Assembly: GCF_000026145.1 (NCBI RefSeq)
Contig: NC_009445.1
Span: 806,001-870,000 of the forward strand
Reading direction: 5' to 3'
Origin: Bradyrhizobium sp. ORS 278
GTDB taxonomy: Bacteria; Pseudomonadota; Alphaproteobacteria; Rhizobiales; Xanthobacteraceae
Length of the DNA: 64,000 nt
The notes below the pieces were generated by a model. The model had not been told where the DNA came from and ran no database searches. It worked only from the letters and a program-made list of their open reading frames with translations. The position numbers and the translations under genes are program-made. Shown piece after piece: positions 19,724-27,506 of this stretch (positions are counted from its first letter, which is position 1; each line of letters starts with the position of its first letter).

Positions 19724-20379
19724 GCGCCGCGCTCCTCCAGCAGGCGGACCATCGCGGCGCGCAGCTCCGGCATTCCCGTGCCGGAGCGCGACGACGTCGC
19801 TAGCACCTGCGGAAACGCCGCCGGATGTTTGGCGAGCGCCGTCTCCGTCTCGGCAATGCGGCTGGCGAGCTCGGCCGGCTTGATCTGGTCGGCCTTGGTC
19901 AGGACGAGCTGATAGCTGACGGCGGATCTGTCGAGCGTTTTGAGAATCTCCTGATCGACCTCCTTGAGCCCGTGACGGGCGTCGATCAGCACATAGACGC
20001 GGGCGAGCGAAGCGCGGCCAAGCAGGAACTGGTGGATCAGCTCGGTCCAGGACGCGACCTTGGTCTTGGCGGCGGCGGCATAGCCGTAGCCGGGCATGTC
20101 GACCAGCCGCAGCGGTGCCGAATCGGGGCCCTGGAAGAAGATCAGCTCCTGCGTGCGGCCGGGCGTATGCGAGGTTCGCGCCAGCGCGTTCTGTCCGGTC
20201 AGGGCGTTGATCAGGCTGGATTTGCCGACATTGGAGCGACCGGCGAAGGCGATCTCGATTGGCCCCATCGGCGGCAGGCTGGCGATCGACGGCGAGGCAT
20301 GGGTGAACCGCCACGCCTGCGCGAACAGCTTGCGGCCCTTCTCGATCAGGCGCTCGTCGATGTCGCTGCTCGTGGTCAT
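19720..20379 (-). CDS. engB: Ribosome biogenesis GTP-binding protein EngB (YihA/YsxC)
   Basis: A 219-residue GTPase. The G1 motif is AFAGRSNVGKSSLINAL (about 48-64), G3 is LVDMPGYGYA (about 92-101), G4 is LTKADQIK (about 160) and G5 is TSSRSGTG near the C-terminus. EngB assists late large-subunit assembly and cell division. It is followed by the coupled DUF423-like gene and preceded by yidC across a palindromic repeat. Confidence 0.96.
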   Translation of the reverse strand: MTTSSDIDERLIEKGRKLFAQAWRFTHASPSIASLPPMGPIEIAFAGRSNVGKSSLINALTGQNALARTSHTPGRTQELIFFQGPDSAPLRLVDMPGYGYAAAAKTKVASWTELIHQFLLGRASLARVYVLIDARHGLKEVDQEILKTLDRSAVSYQLVLTKADQIKPAELASRIAETETALAKHPAAFPQVLATSSRSGTGMPELRAAMVRLLEERGA

Positions 20380-20395
20380 GACAGGCTTAGGCCTC

Positions 20396-20481
20396 CGTCA
20401 TGCCCGCGCTTGACCCGGGCATCCACGCTGCTGTGCGTGGCTCTCAAGACGTGGATGGCCGGAACGAGCCCGGCCATGACG
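20396..20481. repeat. Intergenic palindromic repeat (copy 8)
   Basis: Arms CGTCATGCCCGCGCTTGACC and GGAACGAGCCCGGCCATGACG with CATCCACG/CGTGGATG inner flanks. It lies between engB and yidC. Confidence 0.85.
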
Positions 20482-20511
20482 CAAACTTTCATCGTTTCGG
20501 CGGGTGAACTT

Positions 20512-22380
20512 TCAAGCCGGCTTTTTCCTGAACGTGCCGCGGATGTTGTCGAACAGCTCCACCTTCACGCCGTTGCGTCGCATGATGAAGCTCTGCTGCA
20601 GCACCGAGAGCGTGTTGTTCCAGGCCCAGTAGATCACGAGGCCGGCCGGGAAGCCCGCGAGCATGAAGGTGAAGATCAGCGGCATCCAGTTGAAGATCAT
20701 CGCCTGGGTCGGATCCGGCGGGGCCGGGTTCAGCTTCATCTGGAACCACATCGTGATGCCCATGATGATCGGCCAGATGCCGAGCGCGAGATAGTGCCCG
20801 AACAGCGGCAGCTGGGTCGGATCGAACGGGATCAGGCCGAACAGTGTGAACAGATTGGTTGGATCCGGCGCCGAGAGGTCCTTGATCCAGCCGATGAACG
20901 GCGCATGCCGCATCTCGATGGTGACGAAGAGAACCTTGTAGAGCGAGAAGAACACCGGGATCTGCAGCACCACCGGGAGACAGCCGGCTACCGGGTTGAT
21001 CTTCTCCTTCTTGTAGATCTCCATCATCTCCTGCTGCTGCTTCATCCGGTCGTCCGGATAGCGCTCCTTCAGCGCCTGCAGCTGCGGCTGGATCGCCTTC
21101 ATCTTGGCCATCGAGGCGTAGGACTTGTTGGCGAGCGGGAGGAACGCCAGCTTCACCAGCACCGTGACCAGCAGGATCGAAACGCCGAAATTGCCGAAGA
21201 AGCGGAAGAAGAAGTCGAGCGCCAGGAACATCGGCTTGGTCAGGAAGTAGAACCAGCCCCAGTCGATCAAGAGATCGAAATGGTTCAGCCCGAGCTGCTG
21301 ATTGTAGCCGCCGAGACCGCCGAGCGGAAAGTTGATGCCGACCACGCCGGCCTCCTTGGCGCCGGCGAACAGCCGCGTGGAGACCGTGGCCGAGCCGCCG
21401 GCGGGGACCGTCTGCGGGTTCTCGACATAGTCGGTCTGATAGCGGTGCTGGTTGTCGACCAGCTTCGACGAATAGTTCGCCTGCAGGCGGGCATCGGTCA
21501 TCGGTAGCAGCGCCGCCGCCCAGTACTTGTCGGTGATTCCGAGCCAGCCGTTGGTAATGTCGAACTTCGCCGCCTTCTCGTCGTCCATCTTCTTGTAGGT
21601 GAACTCCTGCAGGCCCTTCTCGCCGAGATAGCCGATCAGGCCTTCGTGCAGGATGTAATAGCCGGAGACGTGCGGCGTGCCGTGGCGCGAAATCAGGCCG
21701 TAGGGATACAGCGTCACGGGCGCGCTGCCGGCGTTGGTGACGTCGTCCTTGATGGTGAAGAGATAATGATCGTCGACGCTGATGGTGCGCTGGAACGTCA
21801 ACCCGTCGCCATTGGTGTAGGTGAGCTTGACCGGGGTCGCGGGCGTCAGCGCATTCGCGCCGTCCTGCTGCCAGACCGTGTTCTGGTCGGGCACCTGCAC
21901 CTTGGCGCCGGCGGCGTTGACCCAGCCGAACTCGGCGTAATAGGGCTCGGCGGTGTTCGAGGGCGAGAACAGCACGATCGCCGGTGAGTTGGGATCGACC
22001 GTCTCGCGATACTGCACGAAGGCGAGGTCGTCGATGCGCGCGCCCTTCAGCGAGATGCTGCCGCTCAACCGCGGCGTATCGATCTTCACGCGCGGGTTGG
22101 CTGCGATCGCGGTCTCGCGCGGCACGACGCCGGTGGCCGTGGTCGCCGCGCCGCCCGGCGCGCTCGGGCTGCCCGAGGCGGCGGCATTCGGTTGCGGCGT
22201 AGCCGACGGCGCGGTGCCATCGGGCTGCGTGGCGGGCCCCTGCTTCTTGGCGAGCTCGCTCTGCAGCTGGGCCTGCGCGCGCTGCTTCTCCATCTGCGGC
22301 CCGTTGTAGAACACCTGCCACAGGATCAGCACGAGGCCGGACAGGATGACGGCGAGGATGGTATTGCGATTGTCGGTCAT
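20512..22380 (-). CDS. yidC: Membrane protein insertase YidC/Oxa1
   Basis: A 622-residue insertase. The N-terminus MTDNRNTILAVILSGLVLILWQVF holds TM1. A large periplasmic beta domain (about 60-370) follows, then the conserved five-TM core (about 375-600) with PKPMFLALDFFF-like segments, NPVAGCLPVVLQIPVFFSLYKVLF and the basic hydrophilic groove. The ATG at 22380 is the family start; the open frame runs 25 codons further with no similarity. YidC inserts and folds inner-membrane proteins alone or with SecYEG. It is downstream of rnpA-rpmH. Confidence 0.97.
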   Translation of the reverse strand: MTDNRNTILAVILSGLVLILWQVFYNGPQMEKQRAQAQLQSELAKKQGPATQPDGTAPSATPQPNAAASGSPSAPGGAATTATGVVPRETAIAANPRVKIDTPRLSGSISLKGARIDDLAFVQYRETVDPNSPAIVLFSPSNTAEPYYAEFGWVNAAGAKVQVPDQNTVWQQDGANALTPATPVKLTYTNGDGLTFQRTISVDDHYLFTIKDDVTNAGSAPVTLYPYGLISRHGTPHVSGYYILHEGLIGYLGEKGLQEFTYKKMDDEKAAKFDITNGWLGITDKYWAAALLPMTDARLQANYSSKLVDNQHRYQTDYVENPQTVPAGGSATVSTRLFAGAKEAGVVGINFPLGGLGGYNQQLGLNHFDLLIDWGWFYFLTKPMFLALDFFFRFFGNFGVSILLVTVLVKLAFLPLANKSYASMAKMKAIQPQLQALKERYPDDRMKQQQEMMEIYKKEKINPVAGCLPVVLQIPVFFSLYKVLFVTIEMRHAPFIGWIKDLSAPDPTNLFTLFGLIPFDPTQLPLFGHYLALGIWPIIMGITMWFQMKLNPAPPDPTQAMIFNWMPLIFTFMLAGFPAGLVIYWAWNNTLSVLQQSFIMRRNGVKVELFDNIRGTFRKKPA

Positions 22381-22402
22381 CGTTCTCTTATCGTCTCGTC
22401 GT

Positions 22403-22810
22403 TCAATCCGGTTGACGGGATGCGCCCGGCGTCGGTGCGGGCGGCCTGGCGGCATTCGAGGGCCGGCGCGGTTGCGGCCTGGCCTGGGGCCGGTCGAGCC
22501 GGCGCAGCGCGGTCGTCAGGTCGTCGAGCATGGTCTGGAAGTCGCGCGACAGCGCATCCCGGCGGCCGACCAGCACATAATCACTGTGCGGCCGCATCGT
22601 CAGGGGATCGAGCCGCTTCACAAGCTCGCGCAGCCGCCGACGGATGCGATTACGCTCCGTGGCGGTGCCATTCTTCTTGGTGACGGTAAAGCCGATCCGG
22701 ACCGGGCCCTGATCCCCGCGCTCACGGCGCTGGACCACGAAGGCAGGACTGTTCGCCCGCACGCCATCGGCAACGGCGAGGAAGTCCGCCCGCTGCCGCA
22801 GCCGATCCAT
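22403..22810 (-). CDS. rnpA: Ribonuclease P protein component
   Basis: A 135-residue basic protein. The family signature RIGFTVTKKNGTATERNRIRRRLRE is present (about 37-61). The start MDRLRQRADFLAV at 22810 is canonical. With the RNA subunit it trims tRNA 5' leaders. The C-terminus has a Pro/Arg/Ala-rich tail of about 35 residues that is less conserved. It lies between rpmH and yidC. Confidence 0.96.
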   Translation of the reverse strand: MDRLRQRADFLAVADGVRANSPAFVVQRRERGDQGPVRIGFTVTKKNGTATERNRIRRRLRELVKRLDPLTMRPHSDYVLVGRRDALSRDFQTMLDDLTTALRRLDRPQARPQPRRPSNAARPPAPTPGASRQPD

Positions 22811-22841
22811 GATGGAAATCTCCGGGACGAACGCCCTGGCT

Positions 22842-22976
22842 TCAGGCGCTGAGACGCTTGCGGCCCCGGGCGCGACGCGCGGCAAGGACCTTGCGGCCGC
22901 CGGTGGTGGCGAGACGGGCGCGGAAGCCGTGACGGCGCTTGCGCACCAGTTTGCTGGGTTGATAGGTCCGCTTCAC
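22842..22976 (-). CDS. rpmH: 50S ribosomal protein L34
   Basis: A 44-residue highly basic protein. It reads [20 protein letters not shown] and then [22 protein letters not shown], which is essentially the bacterial L34 consensus. The start is GTG at 22976; the surrounding open frame extends farther upstream without similarity. It heads the rpmH-rnpA-yidC unit. Confidence 0.96.
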   Translation of the reverse strand: MKRTYQPSKLVRKRRHGFRARLATTGGRKVLAARRARGRKRLSA

Positions 22977-23468
22977 GGGTCGATCTCCGCTGACGGGCAA
23001 TTTGCCAGTTGACAACTTGCCGGCTTGAATTGTCGATTGATGTCCGGAGATGCTTTCGGGCCCAAGATGGACCGCTGCCGGCCCAGAAATCGAGCCGCCC
23101 CGGGCGAGCCGGGTCATCGCGGACGGTTGGCGCGGCTTATAAGGGAGCGTCCCGGCTTCGTCAATCGCGGCAAGACGTCCGACCAGCCGCTCGAACGACG
23201 TGTGAAGAGGCGGTGTAAACGCCTTCGTCACGGATACTGGTCAGCGTCCGGTCATGTGACCTGATCAATAACCTACAAGACTGGGACACGAGGGCCGCGC
23301 TACACGAGTGTCTCGGTTGAGGCGGAAAGGGTCAGAATCGCGCGATCCGGGTTCCATTATGAACGATTTGGAAACCTCAACATGAGCGATCCGTAATTTG
23401 ACCGGACTCCGGTGCAGTCCCATCTTGCGGACGCGTAAGGGTGGGGGTGTCTCTTACAAGGGCGATAC
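22977..23468. other. 492-bp intergenic region between rpmH and a histidine kinase
   Basis: This is the divergent region upstream of rpmH (leftward) and the sensor kinase (rightward). It must hold both promoters, but I cannot single out convincing -35/-10 elements, and I see no supported gene or RNA. Overlapping reading frames here look like shadows. Confidence 0.5.
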
Positions 23469-24944
23469 GTGACAGAGAGCGACAACCAGCCGATCCTGGA
23501 GCGTCTGCGACCGAAACGGTCGCGCCGGCTCGGCTTGTCCGGAAAGCTGCTGTTGTTGACCATTCCGCTGGTGATGATCGCGGAAGTCCTGATCTACGTA
23601 CCCGCGATCGCCAACTTCTGGAGCAATCGACTGAACGATCGACTGGCGGCCGCCAATACCGCTGCTCTCGTGCTCGACGCAGCGCCCTCCGGCATGGTTC
23701 CGGACTCGCTGGCGCGGCAGATCCTGACCTCGATCAACGCGCGCGGCGTCGCCATCAAGATGGGCCAGCAGCGGCGACTGCTGGCGAGCGCCGATCTGCC
23801 CGCCTCGATCGACCACGACTTCGACATGCGCGACATGACCGTGTGGTCGTCGATCGCGAATTCCCTGAAGATGCTGACCGAGACCGGCGATCATACGATG
23901 CGCGTGATTGGCCCGGCGCCGGGCCGCGCCCAGTTCATCGAGGTTGTCACCGACGAGAAGCCGCTGCGCAAGGCGATGTACCGCTTCTCGCGCAACCTGC
24001 TCGGCGTGTCGCTCCTGCTGGCGATGCTGACCGCGGCCCTGGTGTATTTTGCCCTGCATTTCCTGTTCGTGCGGCCGATGCGGCGCCTGACAGCGAGCCT
24101 GGTCGGCTTCCATGAGAATCCGGAGAGCGCGGCGCGCATCATCGTGCCGAGCCAGCGCTCCGACGAGATCGGCGTCGCCGAGCGCGAGCTCGCCGACATG
24201 CAGCGCGATCTCGTCTCGATGCTGCATCAGAAGAGCCGGCTCGCCGCGCTCGGCCTTGCCGTCTCCAAGATCAACCACGATCTGCGCAACCTGCTGGCCT
24301 CTTCGCAGCTGTTGTCGGACCAACTCGCCAGCGTGCCGGATCCGCGGGTCCAGCGCTTCGCGCCGAAGCTGATGCGCTCGCTCGAGCGCGCCATCGCGTT
24401 CTGCCAATCCACGCTGTCTTACGGCAAGGTGCAGGAGCCGGCGCCGGACCGCCGCATGGTCACCGTCGAGCCCGTGATCGCGGAGGTGCGGGAGACAGCC
24501 GGGCTGTCGCCGGACGCCTCGATCACCTGGATCGCCGCGGTCGAGCGCGGCCTCAAGATCGATGCCGATCCGGATCAGCTGTTCCGCGTGCTGCTCAACC
24601 TGGTCCGGAATGCTGCGCAGGCCCTGGACAGCCTCGCGGGCGACGCGGGCGTGCGCCAGATCCGCATCACCGGACGCCGTGAGGGCGCGGTGACCATCCT
24701 GGAAGTCTCCGATACCGGACCGGGCGTTCCGGCGAAGGTGCGCGAGCACCTGTTCGAAGCCTTCCGCGGGGCCGGCCGCCCCGGCGGTTCGGGCCTGGGC
24801 CTCGCCATCGCCGCGGAGCTGGTCCGCGCCCATGACGGCGACATCCAGCTGGTCGAGGGCACGCTCGGGGCCACTTTCCGAATCACGATCCCCGACCGCC
24901 CGGTCGAACTGCAGAGCTTCTGGACCGAGCGCGCCAGCGCCTGA
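23469..24944 (+). CDS. Orphan membrane sensor histidine kinase
   Basis: A 491-residue histidine kinase starting with GTG at 23469. TM1 is at about 26-50 and TM2 at about 177-200, enclosing a sensor domain of about 125 residues. A HAMP-like linker follows, then the dimerisation helix with phosphoacceptor H270 (SKINHDLRNLL). The ATPase domain has an N box LVRNAAQAL, G1 DTGPGVP and G2 GSGLGLAIA. No response regulator is adjacent, so its partner is elsewhere. The signal is unknown. Confidence 0.93.
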   Translation: MTESDNQPILERLRPKRSRRLGLSGKLLLLTIPLVMIAEVLIYVPAIANFWSNRLNDRLAAANTAALVLDAAPSGMVPDSLARQILTSINARGVAIKMGQQRRLLASADLPASIDHDFDMRDMTVWSSIANSLKMLTETGDHTMRVIGPAPGRAQFIEVVTDEKPLRKAMYRFSRNLLGVSLLLAMLTAALVYFALHFLFVRPMRRLTASLVGFHENPESAARIIVPSQRSDEIGVAERELADMQRDLVSMLHQKSRLAALGLAVSKINHDLRNLLASSQLLSDQLASVPDPRVQRFAPKLMRSLERAIAFCQSTLSYGKVQEPAPDRRMVTVEPVIAEVRETAGLSPDASITWIAAVERGLKIDADPDQLFRVLLNLVRNAAQALDSLAGDAGVRQIRITGRREGAVTILEVSDTGPGVPAKVREHLFEAFRGAGRPGGSGLGLAIAAELVRAHDGDIQLVEGTLGATFRITIPDRPVELQSFWTERASA

Positions 24945-25113
24945 GCCGCCGCCGTTCGGCACCAAAAAATGCTCGCAAAATGTCCCGCTCCAGCCTTGCC
25001 AAGCGGCTTCCGAGCCGTTAGTCAGAGGCCCTTCGCGAGGCCAGCCGGCATTTGCCGCTCCGGCCTTCCGGGATCCGGCCGCCGAGGCCTGGAGCCCGCC
25101 ACAAGCGAAAAAC

Positions 25114-25190
25114 GCGCCCGTAGCTCAGCTGGATAGAGCATCAGACTACGAATCTGAGGGTCGGACGTTCGAATCGTTCCGGGCGCGCCA
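25114..25190 (+). tRNA. tRNA-Arg (anticodon ACG)
   Basis: A 77-nt cloverleaf. The acceptor GCGCCCG pairs with CGGGCGC, the D arm is GCTC..GAGC, the anticodon arm TCAGA-CTACGAA-TCTGA reads ACG, the T arm is GGACG-TTCGAAT-CGTTC, the discriminator is G and CCA is encoded. ACG becomes ICG and reads CGU/CGC/CGA. Its 3' half is the insertion target of the genomic island, and the whole gene is preserved at the left junction. Confidence 0.97.
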
Positions 25191-25193
25191 TTT
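25145..25193 (+). repeat. attL (49-bp direct repeat)
   Basis: Starts ACTACGAATCTGAGGGTCGG and ends GGGCGCGCCATTT. It is identical to 62641-62689. It includes the anticodon loop, the anticodon 3' stem, the T arm and the acceptor 3' strand of tRNA-Arg plus three T residues. Confidence 0.96.
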
Positions 25194-25236
25194 ATCCTTC
25201 TGACGTATCGTCGCTTTCTGCATCGGCACCAAATGA

Positions 25237-25279
25237 CCCCAGACTATTGTGTCCCTTTAGTCTGGGTTTTAGTCTGGGG
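25237..25279. promoter_or_regulatory. Candidate left-end integrase arm sites
   Basis: One inverted (CCCCAGACTA, 25237-25246) and two direct copies (TAGTCTGGG at 25258-25266; TAGTCTGGGG at 25270-25279) lie about 45 bp inside attL. The same word occurs twice directly and once inverted just inside attR. Binding by the integrase is inferred. Confidence 0.65.
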
Positions 25280-25450
25280 AACTTTTTTACAGTATTGCGG
25301 GAACTGGCCTCCTCAATGCGGGGGGCGCCGTTCGGTGTTTGCAGCGTCAGGCTGCCGAGACGGACTGTTTTGGGATGCCACCCTGACTCGGTCCGGATCC
25401 GCACACGTGCAGTCGCGGGTTCAACCGCGTGCCGGCGTTTGCCCTGCGTC

Positions 25451-25681
25451 TCAAGTCTTCCGATGCGTTCGGCTCGGAGTTGCAAAAAACTCGACTGGGT
25501 CGACCTTCAGCACCTCGGCAAACTTCCCGATGATTTCCAGGCCGACATAGGTCACGGCTCGCTCGATCCTGCTGACGTAGGCTCGATCGACCCCAGCTTC
25601 GTGTGCCAAGTCCTCCTGGGAGATACCCCGGTCGTGCCGGATGCGGCGCAGATTGGTCGCGAATCGTTGGCGCAGGTCCAT
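25451..25681 (-). CDS. XRE-family helix-turn-helix regulator
   Basis: A 76-residue single-domain repressor-like protein. The HTH covers about residues 8-62 (LRRIRHDRGISQEDLAHEAGV then DRAYVSRIER). Such small proteins near the end of integrated elements commonly control integration or transfer genes, which is an inference here. It is divergent from the 25774 gene across a 92-bp gap that may hold its operator. Confidence 0.85.
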   Translation of the reverse strand: MDLRQRFATNLRRIRHDRGISQEDLAHEAGVDRAYVSRIERAVTYVGLEIIGKFAEVLKVDPVEFFATPSRTHRKT

Positions 25682-25773
25682 GCCTCAGCCAACCGGTCTG
25701 TGGCCTATTGACCTACGGCTTTAAAGCCGAAAAAATGGCCGCGAACCCGACACTACGACCGAGGTCACGCGCG

Positions 25774-26250
25774 ATGTCCAATGATCAATCAGCCAACCGC
25801 ATAGAAGCTCTGGGCCGCTCGAAATCGGCGACAGCAGGCGACGATAGAGGTCTCCTCGCGCTCGAAGCGCAGCTCGACGACCTCGTTGCCCAATTACTTG
25901 CTGCTCAGGAAGCAAACGGCGCGCTAATTACGAGCTCAGATCCGCCGCCAGCTGTGCCGGACGATGCGAGTGGTGGAACAGAAAACGCATTGGTTAGTGA
26001 GGCCCAAGAGAAATGTGTGGAGGCTATCCTAGCGCGTCTTCACCCCATCGAACGAGCAATCATGGCCGCGCCCGCTTACTCTATCGTAGGGCTCGGTGTA
26101 AAAGCTCGCCATGCGGCCTATGTGATGTCCCAATATTGGGACGGGCCAACTGACAAGATCGACTGGGAGGCGCAGGCAATCCGGCTACTGATAGAGGCGG
26201 TCTGCGAGGTCGCCCGGACACCATTGTCGTTTCGGATGCGCGGGAATTGA
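25774..26250 (+). CDS. Hypothetical protein
   Basis: A 158-residue acidic protein starting MSNDQSANRIEALGRS. The N-terminal half is low-complexity and charged (LEAQLDDLVAQLLAAQEANG suggests a short coiled coil); the C-terminal half (AILARLHPIERAIMAAPAYS, ARHAAYVMSQYWDGPTDKIDWE) is helical. I recognise no domain. Similar short proteins are frequent in Bradyrhizobium islands, but I cannot name the family. An earlier in-frame ATG at 25734 is possible. Confidence 0.6.
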   Translation: MSNDQSANRIEALGRSKSATAGDDRGLLALEAQLDDLVAQLLAAQEANGALITSSDPPPAVPDDASGGTENALVSEAQEKCVEAILARLHPIERAIMAAPAYSIVGLGVKARHAAYVMSQYWDGPTDKIDWEAQAIRLLIEAVCEVARTPLSFRMRGN

Positions 26251-26383
26251 CCTTGCCCGAATAGCCGGCGCTGATGTTCTCGCAAGATGATACGTTCCTG
26301 ATGCGGTCTTCCATCCACAGGCGCGCTACTCATCCGCAATCCAATCACGCACACGAGCTCGCGGGAATGACCTGCCGGCAGCG

Positions 26384-26704
26384 ATGTTCTACTATTCCCG
26401 CGACCGCAGGGGCGAGCATCCGCAGGCACATCTGGCAGGCTACGCCGGCATCCTGCAGGCCGACGCCTATGACGGATACAGTCAGATCTATCTGGCGGGA
26501 CGCCGACCTGGATCGATCCGGGAAGCGGCGTGTTGGGTGCATGCCCGGCGCCCGTTCTTCATCATGGCCGACATCGAGGAGAACGCGCGACGCAAGGCTT
26601 CCGGTAAGAGGGAAATCCCGCTCTCGCCCATCGCGATGGTGCAACGGATCGATGAGCTGTTCGAGATCGAACGCTCCATCAATGGCACGAGCGCCGAGGA
26701 TGCA
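26384..26704 (+). pseudogene. IS66 transposase (TnpC) remnant
   Basis: About 107 residues match the core of IS66-family transposases: FYYSRDRRGEHPQAHLAGYA, ILQADAYDGYSQIYLAGR, EAACWVHARRPFF and PLSPIA...RIDELFEIERSINGTS. The N- and C-terminal parts of the roughly 520-residue protein are missing and similarity stops near 26704. No inverted repeats are visible. It is a dead fragment. Confidence 0.82.
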
Positions 26705-26771
26705 TCCATGAAGATGGGAAGCCACTTATGTCTGGGAGTCCTCCTCGGCCCCTCCCGCGCGCCACCTGTCC

Positions 26772-27423
26772 ATGCCTTTCGATCTTCGCCTTTATGCCAT
26801 CGTCGATCCCGAGCAGGCGCGCGGCCGCGACCTCGCGGATCTCGCGCGCCGTTGTGTCGAAGGCGGCGCGACCCTTGTGCAGCTCCGCGACAAACGTAGT
26901 AGTAAAGGCGCGTTCGTCGAACAGGCGCGTGCGATCAAAAGCGCGCTCGCGCCGCATGGCGCACAACTCATCATTAATGACCGCATCGATGTCGTCCTGG
27001 ACTCCGGCGCCGACGGCGTGCATATCGGCCCGGATGACATAACAGCCGAGGACACCGCCGCGTGCTCGGTCCCCGTGCAATCATCGGCCTGTCGATCAAA
27101 TCGACGGCCGAAGCCGAGGCAGCCCCTGTGGCCCTGATTGATTACGCGGGGTGCGGCGGTGTCTTGCCAGTTCGTCAAAGGAACAGCAGCAAGCGCCGAT
27201 CGGCCTCGACGGCCTTGCGCGCATCCTCGCGGTCTTGCGTCGCCGCGCGCCCAAGCTGCCGGTGTGCGCCAACGCCGGTATCCATGCCGCAAATGCGGCT
27301 TCCGTGATCGCGGCCGGGGCCGATGGGGTAGCTGTCATCTCCGCACTGTCGCGGTCACCCGATCCTCGGGCTGCCGCGCAGCTTCGCCACGTCGTCGATC
27401 ACGAGCTGGCCGCGCGCCGATGA
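26772..27423 (+). pseudogene. thiE: Thiamine phosphate synthase (thiE) pseudogene
   Basis: The reading is MPFDLRLYAIVDPEQARGRD...GGATLVQLRDKRSSKGAF...LIINDRIDVVLDSGADGVHIG up to about 27060. The frame then shifts (RAIIGLSIKSTAEAE in a second frame) and shifts again to APIGLDGLARILAVLRRRAP...NAASVIAAGADGVAVISAL. Together these cover a whole ThiE (TIM barrel joining the thiazole and pyrimidine moieties), but at least two frameshifts break it. It lies beside the IS66 fragment in a decayed part of the island. Confidence 0.85.
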
Positions 27424-27506
27424 CCTGCTCCTGAATCGGGACCTGGGAAGCGCACGACCCTGGGGCTCCCTTGGCAGATACTGCCGCGTTGGAGTGCGCA
27501 TCTTTG

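Noticed and set aside
20489..22321. 610-codon minus frame overlapping yidC
   Set aside because: It is the shifted frame of yidC with Arg/Ala-rich low-complexity translation; the YidC motifs are in the other frame.
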